Translations under genes and position numbers: made by a program
Shown here: positions 1-6,067 of the stretch, one piece after another
Layout of the letters: each line of letters starts with the position of its first letter
Numbering within the stretch: position 1 is the stretch's first letter
Notes under the pieces: generated by a model
The model's input: the letters and a program-made list of their open reading frames with translations, nothing else
What the model was told of the DNA's origin: nothing
The model's database searches: none
Source: an uncultured Clostridium sp.
Lineage (GTDB): Bacteria > Bacillota > Clostridia > Lachnospirales > Lachnospiraceae
Direction: 5' to 3'
Length of the DNA stretch: 6,565 nt
Assembly (NCBI GenBank): GCA_902464345.1
Contig: CABQJA010000130.1
Coordinates: 1-6,565, forward strand

Positions 1-33
1 CTGATTCAGAAGAGAAATAAAAAGAGTAAATAA
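1..33 (+). CDS. Possible C-terminal tail of an upstream gene (partial)
   Basis: Reading frame 1 is open from the window edge and gives ten codons (LIQKRNKKSK) before a TAA stop at 31-33. The stop lies directly before a strong stem-loop terminator that pairs slightly better in the plus-strand RNA, which is what the end of a plus-strand gene would look like. The basic, lysine-rich tail is common at protein C-termini but carries no family information. Ten codons are too few to prove coding, and frame 3 also ends nearby (TAA at 16-18), so this is an inference from position and context. No product can be named. Confidence 0.35.
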   Translation: MIQKRNKKSK

Positions 34-79
34 AAACAATACCCGGAGTCAGGAAAAATGACTTCGGGTATTTGTTTTT
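32..79. terminator. Bidirectional intrinsic terminator between convergent genes
   Basis: Bases 38-51 pair with 59-72 over 14 positions around a 7-base loop (GGAAAAA, 52-58). The stem core is ACCCGGAGTC against GACTTCGGGT. On the plus strand it is followed by TTTGTTTTT (71-79); on the minus strand the exit side reads ATTGTTTTTATTT, so it can stop transcription from both sides. The pair 46/64 is a G-U wobble in plus-strand RNA but a C/A mismatch in minus-strand RNA, so the plus direction folds a little better. It lies 33 bases past the degV stop and 5 to 6 bases past the possible upstream plus-strand stop. Confidence 0.88.
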
Positions 80-111
80 CTGATCTGTGTACAGCAGGTA
101 CAGTATTCGTA

Positions 112-984
112 TTAACGGGTTTCACCTAAATAGAACAGTGCAACAGTGCCGGGACCGGAATGTGCACCGATCGTACAACCGACATAGTTGATCAGAAATT
201 CATGAATACCAAACCGCTCTTCCACCAGCTGCTTTACATACTCGGCATCTTCCAGGCAGTCGCCGTGACTGATGAAAACAACCTGATTCTTGTCTTTATA
301 ATCTCCGATGGTCTTCTCCATATTATCCACCAGAGCCGCAAGGGAACGTTTCCGTCCGCGGATCTTGGAGATATTGATCAGATGACCTTCATCATCCACA
401 TGCAGTACCGGTTTGATGTTGGCAATCGTGCCGAGAATGGCAGTAGCCTTGCTGACACGTCCTCCGCGATGGAGATGGAACAGGTCATCCACTGTAAACT
501 GGTGGCAGATATGCAGCTTTAATGCTTCTACATAAGCGGCAGTCTCTTCTAAGGTTGCTCCTTCTTCTTTCTTTTTACATGCGTAATAGACCAGAAGCCC
601 CTGACCCAGAGAAGCACAGAGAGAATCGATCACTACGATTTTGGAGTCCGGATATTCGGATTCCATTTCTTTTGCAGTTACAGCGGTATTGCTGTAGCTG
701 GAGCTTAATCCGGAAGAGAAGCTGATATGAAGGATATCATAGCCGTCTGCAATATTCTGAGTAAAGCTTTTTCTTATATATTCAGGATTACTGGCCATAG
801 TGGTCGGCATTTCGCCATTCCGCATCCGGTTATAGAATTCTTTTTCAGGAAGTGCATCCTCCAGAGCATTGTAAGTGGTATCACCCATTAAATAATAAAG
901 CGGATGCAGTGACAGATGATGTTCTCTGACGAAATCAGCCGGAAGATCTGCCATACAATCCGTAGAAATAATGTAAGGTTTCAT
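112..984 (-). CDS. DegV/FakB family fatty-acid-binding protein
   Basis: Proteins of this family are cytosolic two-domain lipid carriers; the characterised FakB members present a fatty acid to the kinase FakA for phosphorylation and entry into phospholipid synthesis. Positions count from the chosen Met (290 residues, normal for the family). Visible are the N-terminal strand and STDCMADLP at 7-15 (usually TDSTADLP), PTTMASNP at 60-67, the SSGLSSSYS segment near 89-97 (usually SSGLSGTY), VVIDS near 117-121, the DLFHLHRGGRVSKA block near 167-180, and IGAHSGPG at 272-279. The Thr, Ser and His that I recall as contacting the fatty-acid carboxylate in S. aureus FakB1 have counterparts here, though several flanking residues differ. 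Start: an upstream TTG (1002) and ATG (990) are in frame, but GGGGTG (993-998, minus strand) sits 8 bases before the ATG at 984 and only 2 before 990, and family members begin just before the first strand, so 984 is preferred. Transcribed alone, divergently from uvrC. No FakA-like gene is in the window, so the lipid role is inferred from family only. Confidence 0.93.
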   Translation of the reverse strand: MKPYIISTDCMADLPADFVREHHLSLHPLYYLMGDTTYNALEDALPEKEFYNRMRNGEMPTTMASNPEYIRKSFTQNIADGYDILHISFSSGLSSSYSNTAVTAKEMESEYPDSKIVVIDSLCASLGQGLLVYYACKKKEEGATLEETAAYVEALKLHICHQFTVDDLFHLHRGGRVSKATAILGTIANIKPVLHVDDEGHLINISKIRGRKRSLAALVDNMEKTIGDYKDKNQVVFISHGDCLEDAEYVKQLVEERFGIHEFLINYVGCTIGAHSGPGTVALFYLGETR

Positions 985-1032
985 TAGCATAACACCCCGC
1001 AATCATTAAATGTAGTATTTACTATAACATCT

Positions 1033-1061
1033 ATTCTATACTGAATCTTGTAAAATAGCAA
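1033..1061 (-). promoter_or_regulatory. Probable sigma-A promoter for the DegV gene
   Basis: Read on the minus strand, TTGCTA (1056-1061) is followed after 17 bases by TAGAAT (1033-1038). These match the -35 consensus at 4 of 6 and the -10 consensus at 5 of 6, with ideal spacing. Transcription would start near 1026 and give a short leader of about 40 bases before the ATG at 984. The region is AT-rich, so a chance match is possible, but the position fits well. Confidence 0.55.
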
Positions 1062-1075
1062 TGGAAAATCCGCTC

Positions 1076-1104
1076 TTTAAAATGGATGATAAATCCCTTA
1101 TACT
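1076..1104 (+). promoter_or_regulatory. Probable sigma-A promoter for the uvrC-hprK-glcK-murB-rapZ operon
   Basis: TTTAAA (1076-1081, 4 of 6 to the -35 consensus) and TATACT (1099-1104, 5 of 6 to the -10 consensus) are 17 bases apart. Transcription would begin near 1111, just before the leader hairpin. It lies back to back with the DegV promoter, with the two -35 boxes 14 bases apart. It is the only good promoter candidate I see for the plus-strand gene run. Confidence 0.6.
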
Positions 1105-1115
1105 GAGACTAACGT

Positions 1116-1131
1116 CCCCGTGAAAGCGGGG
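1116..1131 (+). other. Leader stem-loop at the 5' end of the uvrC transcript
   Basis: CCCCG (1116-1120) pairs perfectly with CGGGG (1127-1131). The six bases between are TGAAAG, in which a U-G pair can close a GAAA tetraloop of the stable GNRA class. If transcription starts near 1111 the hairpin begins about 5 bases from the RNA 5' end. There is no following T-run, so it is not a terminator. A 5'-end hairpin that protects the message from decay is the simplest reading, but this is inference. Confidence 0.5.
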
Positions 1132-1154
1132 CAATATTGAAATTCATGAGAGAA

Positions 1155-1160
1155 TGGAGA
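1155..1160 (+). promoter_or_regulatory. Likely uvrC ribosome binding site
   Basis: TGGAGA is the best Shine-Dalgarno-like match near the uvrC start. It lies 12 bases before the ATG at 1173, longer than ideal. The in-frame ATG at 1146 and TTG at 1137 have only the GGGG at 1128-1131 upstream; for 1146 this is 14 bases away and locked in the leader hairpin, and for 1137 it is 5 bases away and also in the hairpin. The site favours 1173 without settling it. Confidence 0.4.
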
Positions 1161-1172
1161 AACGATCAGGCT

Positions 1173-3080
1173 ATGAAGGAATTTAATCTGGAAGAGGAGC
1201 TGAAGAAGCTGCCGGAGCATCCGGGAGTCTATCTGATGCATGACAAATCAGATGAAATTATATATGTAGGAAAAGCAATCAATCTGAAGAACCGGGTACG
1301 GCAGTATTTCCAGACGGGCAGGAACCGTTCGCCGAAGATTGAGAAAATGATCACGCTGATTCATTATTTTGAATATATTGTCACGGATTCCGAGCTGGAA
1401 GCACTGGTGCTGGAGAATAATCTGATCAAGGAATATGCACCGAAATATAATACGATGCTGACGGATGACAAGACCTACCCATTTATCAAGGTGACGGTGC
1501 AGGAGCCGTATCCGAGAGTGCTTCTCTGCAGACAGATGAAGCGGGACGGAGCGAAGTATTTCGGACCGTTTACCAGTGCGGGTGCGGTGCGGGATACCAT
1601 TGATATCCTGCAGAAGCTTTATCAGATCCGACGCTGTAACCGGAAGCTGCCAAGAGAAATCGGACTGGAAAGACCCTGCCTGTATTATCAGATGAAGCAG
1701 TGCACGGCACCCTGTCAGGGATATATTTCCGAAGAGGAGTACCGGGAGCATGTGGAACAGGTGCTGGACTTTTTAAACGGTAATATCCGGAAGGTGACAG
1801 AGGTGCTGGAGACGAAGATGCGGGAGGCAGTAGCAGAGTTTGAGTTTGAGAAGGCTGCCGAATACCGGGATCTGATCGAGAGTGTCAATCATATTGCCGG
1901 AAAACAGCGGATCACCAATACAAATGCCAATGCGGTAGATCGGGATGTGGTCGCCATGGAGATCCAGAAGGGCGAGGCTGTGGTGGCAATCTTTTTCATC
2001 CGCGACGGAAAACTTCTGGGACGGGAGCATTTCCATATGGCGGGTGTGGAGGAAACCCAGCCGGCAGCGGCGATGACGGCATTTGTAAAACAGTATTATG
2101 CCGGTACCCCGTATGTCCCGCGGGAGCTTCTGGTAGAGACAGAGGTAGAGGAGACAGAACTTTTAGAGAACTGGTTGAGCAGTAAACGCGGACAGCGGGT
2201 GCATATCCTGACGCCGGTAAAGGGAGAGAAGCATAAGCTGATCGAGCTGGCAAAGGAGAACGCGGCAATGGTACTCAGACAGGATCTGGAGAAGATCAAG
2301 CGGGAAGAGGCAAGAACGACCGGTGCGGCACAGGAGATTGCGGATCTGATCGGAATCGAGAAGGCGGAGCGGATCGAGGCATATGATATTTCCAATATCA
2401 GCGGTGTGAATTCGGTTGCATCCATGGTCGTATTTGAAAACGGTAAGGCAAAACGGAGTGATTACCGGAAATTCCGCCTGAGGACCGTCCAGGGACCGGA
2501 CGATTATAAGAGTATGGAAGAAACGCTGACCAGACGGTTCCTGCATGGACAGGAGGAACAACGAAAAATCCGGGAAGAGGGGCTGGAGGAGGAGCTCGGA
2601 AGCTTTAACCGGTTCCCGGACCTGATCATGATGGACGGCGGCCGCGGGCAGGTAAACGTGGCACTCCGGGTACTGGATACCCTGCATATAAACATTCCGG
2701 TCTGCGGTATGGTAAAGGATGACAATCACAGAACCCGTGGATTATATTATCAGAATCGGGAGATCATGTTCCCTCCGAAAAACGAGGCATTTGATCTGAT
2801 CACCAGAATCCAGGATGAGGCACACCGGTTTGCGATTGAATACCACAAGCTGCTTCGCAGTAAGACACAGGTGAAATCCGTGCTGGACGACATACCGGGA
2901 ATCGGTCCGGCGAGAAGAAAGGCACTGCTGACACAGTTTAAGACGATCGAAGCCATCCGGCAGGCAGAACCGGAGGAGCTTCAGACGGCTCCGGGAATGA
3001 ACCGCCTGGCAGCAGAGGCAGTATATCGGAAATTTCATGAAAATAAGGGCGAGAATCCCGAAGAACCGGTAGAAATTTAA
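1173..3080 (+). CDS. uvrC: UvrABC excision nuclease subunit C
   Basis: UvrC makes both incisions flanking a DNA lesion after UvrA and UvrB have located it (nucleotide excision repair). Numbered from the chosen Met, the 635-residue protein has the whole family layout. The GIY-YIG domain at about 18-95 includes GVYLM, IYVGK, LKNR (Arg41) and LENNLIKEY (Glu81), and makes the 3' incision. Four cysteines at 155, 169, 177 and 181 have the spacing reported for an iron-sulfur cluster in E. coli UvrC. A UVR motif for UvrB contact lies at about 220-238 (EFEFEKAAEYRDLI). The RNase H-like nuclease domain for the 5' incision has YDISNISG (Asp405), GPDDY (Asp443/444), MMDGGRGQ (Asp488) and DEAHRF (His551). 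Tandem helix-hairpin-helix DNA-binding segments follow at about 570-618 (IPGIGPARRKALL). Start: the frame is open from TTG 1137 and ATG 1146, but family members begin about 10 residues before the LKKLPEHPGVYLM segment, which fits ATG 1173 (MKEFNLEEELKK). First gene of the operon, followed after 60 bases by hprK with no terminator between. Function is very secure; the exact start is not. Confidence 0.97.
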   Translation: MKEFNLEEELKKLPEHPGVYLMHDKSDEIIYVGKAINLKNRVRQYFQTGRNRSPKIEKMITLIHYFEYIVTDSELEALVLENNLIKEYAPKYNTMLTDDKTYPFIKVTVQEPYPRVLLCRQMKRDGAKYFGPFTSAGAVRDTIDILQKLYQIRRCNRKLPREIGLERPCLYYQMKQCTAPCQGYISEEEYREHVEQVLDFLNGNIRKVTEVLETKMREAVAEFEFEKAAEYRDLIESVNHIAGKQRITNTNANAVDRDVVAMEIQKGEAVVAIFFIRDGKLLGREHFHMAGVEETQPAAAMTAFVKQYYAGTPYVPRELLVETEVEETELLENWLSSKRGQRVHILTPVKGEKHKLIELAKENAAMVLRQDLEKIKREEARTTGAAQEIADLIGIEKAERIEAYDISNISGVNSVASMVVFENGKAKRSDYRKFRLRTVQGPDDYKSMEETLTRRFLHGQEEQRKIREEGLEEELGSFNRFPDLIMMDGGRGQVNVALRVLDTLHINIPVCGMVKDDNHRTRGLYYQNREIMFPPKNEAFDLITRIQDEAHRFAIEYHKLLRSKTQVKSVLDDIPGIGPARRKALLTQFKTIEAIRQAEPEELQTAPGMNRLAAEAVYRKFHENKGENPEEPVEI

Positions 3081-3124
3081 GAAATGATATGGTAAACTAG
3101 GCAGAGAATATTGTAAATTGTAAT

Positions 3125-3131
3125 AAAGGAG
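3125..3131 (+). promoter_or_regulatory. hprK ribosome binding site
   Basis: AAAGGAG is a near-consensus Shine-Dalgarno sequence, 9 bases before the hprK ATG at 3141. It fixes that start. The 60-base gap it sits in shows no hairpin and no convincing promoter, so translation of hprK probably uses the uvrC message. Confidence 0.8.
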
Positions 3132-3140
3132 AGCGAAGGA

Positions 3141-4091
3141 ATGGAACGGTCGAGTGCTGCATATTCAGTAACTTTAACAAAACTGATCGAGAAGCTTCAT
3201 CTGGTCAATCATTTACCGGAGATCAATACAGATGAGATTCTGATCACGGATCCGGACATTAACCGTCCGGCAGTACAGCTGGCAGGCTTTTTTGAGCATT
3301 TTGATGCAAGCCGGATACAGATCTGCGGAAATGTAGAGCATGCATATATTGCGAATATGCATACAGAGGAGGAGAACAGGGAGATTTTTGCAAAATTATT
3401 TTCCTATAAGATCCCTTGTCTGATCTTCTGCCGGGGACTGGAGCCGCATGATTTTATTCTGGATGTGGCACGGGAGTACGGAATTCCGGTTCTGACTTCC
3501 AATTCCACGACCTCTTCATTCGTACATGAGGCGGTTCGGTGGCTGCATGTAGAGCTGGCACCGCGGATCAGTCTTCATGGAGTACTGGTCGATGTATATG
3601 GTGAAGGTATCCTGATCATGGGTGAGAGCGGTATCGGTAAGAGCGAGGCCGCCCTGGAGCTGATCAAGCGCGGACATCGTCTGGTTTCCGATGATGTCGT
3701 AGAGATTAAGAAGGTCAGTGACGAGACTCTGGTCGGAACGGCTCCGGATATCACCAGACATTTTATTGAGCTGCGCGGAATCGGAATCATTGATGTAAAG
3801 ACCCTGTTCGGTGTGGAATGTGTTAAGATGTCACAGAACATTGATCTGATCGTAAAGCTGGAGGAGTGGAACAAGGATACCGAGTATGACAGACTGGGAC
3901 TTTCCGACCAGTATACCGAGATTCTGGGGAACCGGGTAGTCAGTCATTCCATCCCGATCCGTCCGGGTAGAAATATAGCAATTATCGTAGAGTCTGCGGC
4001 GGTTAACCACAGACAGAAGAAGATGGGCTATAATGCGGCACAGGAATTATACAACCGGGTAACCGGTAATATGCATAAAACACAGGAATAA
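3141..4091 (+). CDS. hprK: HPr kinase/phosphorylase
   Basis: Bifunctional cytosolic enzyme that phosphorylates HPr on its regulatory serine (Ser46 in the usual numbering) when glycolytic intermediates are high, and removes the phosphate by phosphorolysis when phosphate is high. P-Ser-HPr is the corepressor for CcpA-mediated carbon catabolite repression and slows PTS sugar uptake. The 316 residues match the usual length. The N-terminal domain spans about 1-130; the catalytic core has His146 (SLHGVLVD), a Walker A loop GESGIGKS at 161-168, the paired aspartates 184-185 (LVSDDVVEI), the family signature ELRGIGIIDV at 210-219 and the conserved IRPGRN at 273-278. All expected active-site elements are present, so it should be active in both directions. 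It follows uvrC and precedes the glucokinase gene by 24 bases with the same orientation. The substrate HPr gene is not in the window; in related genomes one often lies further downstream in this cluster. Confidence 0.98.
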   Translation: MERSSAAYSVTLTKLIEKLHLVNHLPEINTDEILITDPDINRPAVQLAGFFEHFDASRIQICGNVEHAYIANMHTEEENREIFAKLFSYKIPCLIFCRGLEPHDFILDVAREYGIPVLTSNSTTSSFVHEAVRWLHVELAPRISLHGVLVDVYGEGILIMGESGIGKSEAALELIKRGHRLVSDDVVEIKKVSDETLVGTAPDITRHFIELRGIGIIDVKTLFGVECVKMSQNIDLIVKLEEWNKDTEYDRLGLSDQYTEILGNRVVSHSIPIRPGRNIAIIVESAAVNHRQKKMGYNAAQELYNRVTGNMHKTQE

Positions 4092-4099
4092 TGATTTAT

Positions 4100-4107
4100 A
4101 AAGGAGG
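4100..4107 (+). promoter_or_regulatory. glcK ribosome binding site (decides the start)
   Basis: AAAGGAGG is a full-strength Shine-Dalgarno sequence. It is 8 bases from the ATG at 4116 but only 2 bases from the in-frame ATG at 4110, which is too close to work well. It therefore selects 4116 as the start. It is the strongest ribosome binding site in the window, in keeping with the codon use of the gene it serves. Confidence 0.8.
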
Positions 4108-4115
4108 ACATGAAA

Positions 4116-5054
4116 ATGGCAAAGTATGCAGTTGGAGTAGATATCGGAGGAACTACCGTAAAGATCGGTATATTTACCGCAGAGGGTGAGCTGTTAAAGA
4201 AGTGGGAGATCCCGACAAGAAAAGACGAGGGCGGATGCTATATTTTAAGTGATGTGGCAGAGTCCATTCAGGATAAGCTGTGTGAGAGCACGATTGATAA
4301 GGAAGATGTAGCGGGAATCGGTATGGGTGTACCGGGACCGGTAAAGCAGGATGGTACCGTATTAAAGTGCGTGAACCTTGGCTGGGGCATCTTCAATGTA
4401 GAGGAAGAGCTGAGCAAGCTGACAGGACTTCCGGTAAAGGCCGGTAATGATGCCAATATGGCTGCCATGGGTGAGATGTGGCAGGGTGGTGGTAAAGGCT
4501 ACACCGATATTGTCATGGTAACCTTAGGTACCGGTGTCGGCGGTGGAATCATTCTGAACGGTAAGATGCTGGCCGGTGTGAACGGTGCCGGTGGTGAGAT
4601 CGGACATATGCAGGTAAAGGATGATGAGACCGAGACCTGCGGATGTGGTAAGAAGGGATGTCTGGAGCAGTATACCTCTGCAACCGGTATCGTAAGACAG
4701 GCAAAGATCCTGTTGAATAATACCGATGCACCTTCCAAGCTCCGGAATGTGCAGTACATTTCCGCAAAGGAGATCTTCGATGCGGCAAAGGAAGGCGATG
4801 AGCTGGCAAACGATCTGGTGGAAGCACATGGCGAATGCCTCGGACGTGCACTGGCACAGGTAGCATGTGTGGTAGATCCGGAAGCATTTGTAATCGGTGG
4901 TGGTGTATCAAAGGCCGGTAAGGTGCTGATCGATACCACTGCAAAATATTTTGAAAAATATGCATTCCATGCCTGCCGCGGAACCAAGTTTGAGCTGGCT
5001 ACGCTGGGTAACGATGCAGGTATCTACGGCGGAGCAAAGCTGATCCTCGGTTAA
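4116..5054 (+). CDS. glcK: ROK-family glucokinase
   Basis: Cytosolic enzyme that uses ATP to phosphorylate glucose to glucose-6-phosphate, handling glucose that enters without the PTS or is released from oligosaccharides. From ATG 4116 it has 312 residues, typical of ROK glucokinases. Visible are the phosphate-binding motif DIGGTTVK at 9-16, the sugar-binding and catalytic segment GNDANMAAMGE with Asp112, the second nucleotide-binding stretch LGTGVGGGI near 137-145, GEIGHMQ with His164, and the ROK zinc motif CGCGKKGCLEQY with Cys175, Cys177 and Cys182. There is no N-terminal helix-turn-helix, so it is a sugar kinase and not a ROK repressor (NagC/XylR type). Glucose as substrate is inferred from family resemblance and from the neighbouring hprK; other hexoses or amino sugars are possible. 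Glycine codons are mostly GGT, unlike murB next door, suggesting high expression. An alternative start at 4110 would add two residues. Confidence 0.94.
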   Translation: MAKYAVGVDIGGTTVKIGIFTAEGELLKKWEIPTRKDEGGCYILSDVAESIQDKLCESTIDKEDVAGIGMGVPGPVKQDGTVLKCVNLGWGIFNVEEELSKLTGLPVKAGNDANMAAMGEMWQGGGKGYTDIVMVTLGTGVGGGIILNGKMLAGVNGAGGEIGHMQVKDDETETCGCGKKGCLEQYTSATGIVRQAKILLNNTDAPSKLRNVQYISAKEIFDAAKEGDELANDLVEAHGECLGRALAQVACVVDPEAFVIGGGVSKAGKVLIDTTAKYFEKYAFHACRGTKFELATLGNDAGIYGGAKLILG

Positions 5055-5137
5055 TCGGCATGAATAAAGCCGGAATGGCATAGAGTTAGTTAGAAATATT
5101 TGTTTTAGAATAGATCAGAATAAAGAAATAAGGATTT

Positions 5138-5144
5138 GAAAGGA
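5138..5144 (+). promoter_or_regulatory. murB ribosome binding site
   Basis: GAAAGGA lies 5 bases before the murB ATG at 5150 and supports that start. It closes the 95-base glcK-murB gap, the longest space inside the gene run. The gap is AT-rich and holds only a weak 4-base-pair hairpin (CGGC 5056-5059 with GCCG 5069-5072), with no terminator. Confidence 0.65.
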
Positions 5145-5149
5145 TAATT

Positions 5150-6067
5150 ATGGACGGCGACATATTAGGAAGTATATGCGAAGTGATCGATGCAGGACGG
5201 GTTTCGTTTGAGGAGCCGATGGACCGGCATACCACATTCCGGGTAGGCGGAAAGGCGGACGTACTGGTAAAACCGAAGGATATTTCAGAGATTGAGGCAG
5301 TCATCCAGTGGTGCAACAATCATTCAGTTCCATATTATATCATTGGAAATGGAAGTAACTTATTAGTCGGAGATGAAGGAATCCGTGGCGTAGTGATCCT
5401 GCTGGGAACAGAATTCTCAAAGATCGAAGCAACGGATGATGAGACCATCTGGGTGCAGGCGGGTTGTCTGCTGAGCAAGGTGGCAAAGACGGCACAGGAG
5501 CTTGGACTGACCGGAATGGAGTTCGCGTACGGCATTCCGGGAACGATAGGCGGAGCCGTGGTGATGAATGCAGGTGCTTATGGCGGCGAGATGAAAGATG
5601 TGATCGACAGTGTAACGCTGCTGACACCGGATGATGAGATCATCATTCTTCCTTCGGATCAGATGGAGTTCGGATACCGGCAGAGTATTGTGACCAGAAA
5701 GAATTATATCGTTCTGGAAGTGAAGCTGTGCCTGAAAAAGGGTGAGAAGGAAGCCATTGCAGAGAAAATGCAGGAGCTCAGTGAGGCACGCAGACAGAAG
5801 CAGCCGCTGGAGTATCCAAGTGCGGGCAGTACGTTTAAGCGGCCGGAGGGATATTATGCGGGAAAACTGATCATGGACAGCGGCCTGGCAGGCTTCCGGG
5901 TCGGCGATGCCGAGGTATCCGAGAAGCATTGTGGATTTGTAATTAACCGTGGTCATGCGACTGCGAAGGATATTGAAACTCTGATGGATGCCGTGATCCG
6001 TCAGGTGGAGGAACACTATCAGGTGACATTGGAGCCGGAAGTGTGTAAAATGGGTGATTTTCGATGA
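5150..6067 (+). CDS. murB: UDP-N-acetylmuramate dehydrogenase (UDP-N-acetylenolpyruvoylglucosamine reductase)
   Basis: Flavoenzyme of the cytosolic stage of peptidoglycan synthesis: it reduces the enolpyruvyl group made by MurA, using NADPH and bound FAD, to give UDP-N-acetylmuramic acid. The 305 residues fit the shorter type II MurB of Firmicutes. The FAD-binding domain shows TTFRVGGKAD at 28-37, the GNGSNLLVGDEG loop at 66-77 and the GIPGTIGGAVVMNAGAYGGE stretch at 128-147. The substrate and catalytic part has FGYRQS with Arg177, PSAGSTFKRP with the proton-donating Ser227, and the C-terminal LEPEVCKMG with Glu297. All three expected catalytic positions are present. It follows glcK by 95 bases and overlaps rapZ by 4 bases (ATGA at 6064-6067), so those two are translationally coupled. 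Lower codon bias than glcK suggests more modest expression. Confidence 0.97.
   Translation: MDGDILGSICEVIDAGRVSFEEPMDRHTTFRVGGKADVLVKPKDISEIEAVIQWCNNHSVPYYIIGNGSNLLVGDEGIRGVVILLGTEFSKIEATDDETIWVQAGCLLSKVAKTAQELGLTGMEFAYGIPGTIGGAVVMNAGAYGGEMKDVIDSVTLLTPDDEIIILPSDQMEFGYRQSIVTRKNYIVLEVKLCLKKGEKEAIAEKMQELSEARRQKQPLEYPSAGSTFKRPEGYYAGKLIMDSGLAGFRVGDAEVSEKHCGFVINRGHATAKDIETLMDAVIRQVEEHYQVTLEPEVCKMGDFR

Noticed and set aside
160..522. A 120-codon open frame on the plus strand inside the DegV gene
   Set aside because: It is antisense to a well-supported DegV coding sequence, has no Shine-Dalgarno sequence worth noting and no recognisable domain.
1121..1134. A possible CcpA cre site, TGAAAGCGGGGCAA, near the operon start
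   Set aside because: The left half (TGAAAGCG) fits the cre consensus, but the right half lacks the matching bases and the sequence is better explained by the leader hairpin. It is tempting only because hprK is in the operon.
2163..2729. A 188-codon minus-strand frame within uvrC, with several smaller ones nearby
   Set aside because: They overlap the conserved nuclease domain of UvrC in antisense and show the Cys, His and Leu-rich composition typical of shadow frames.
5056..5072. A hairpin just after glcK as a terminator
   Set aside because: The stem is only four base pairs (CGGC with GCCG) with a 9-base loop and no following T-run.
5083..5111. An internal promoter before murB, with TAGAAT at 5106-5111 as a -10 box
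   Set aside because: The -10-like box is fair, but the sequence 17 bases upstream (GAGTTA) is a poor -35, and AT-rich gaps give such boxes often. It cannot be excluded without transcription-start data.
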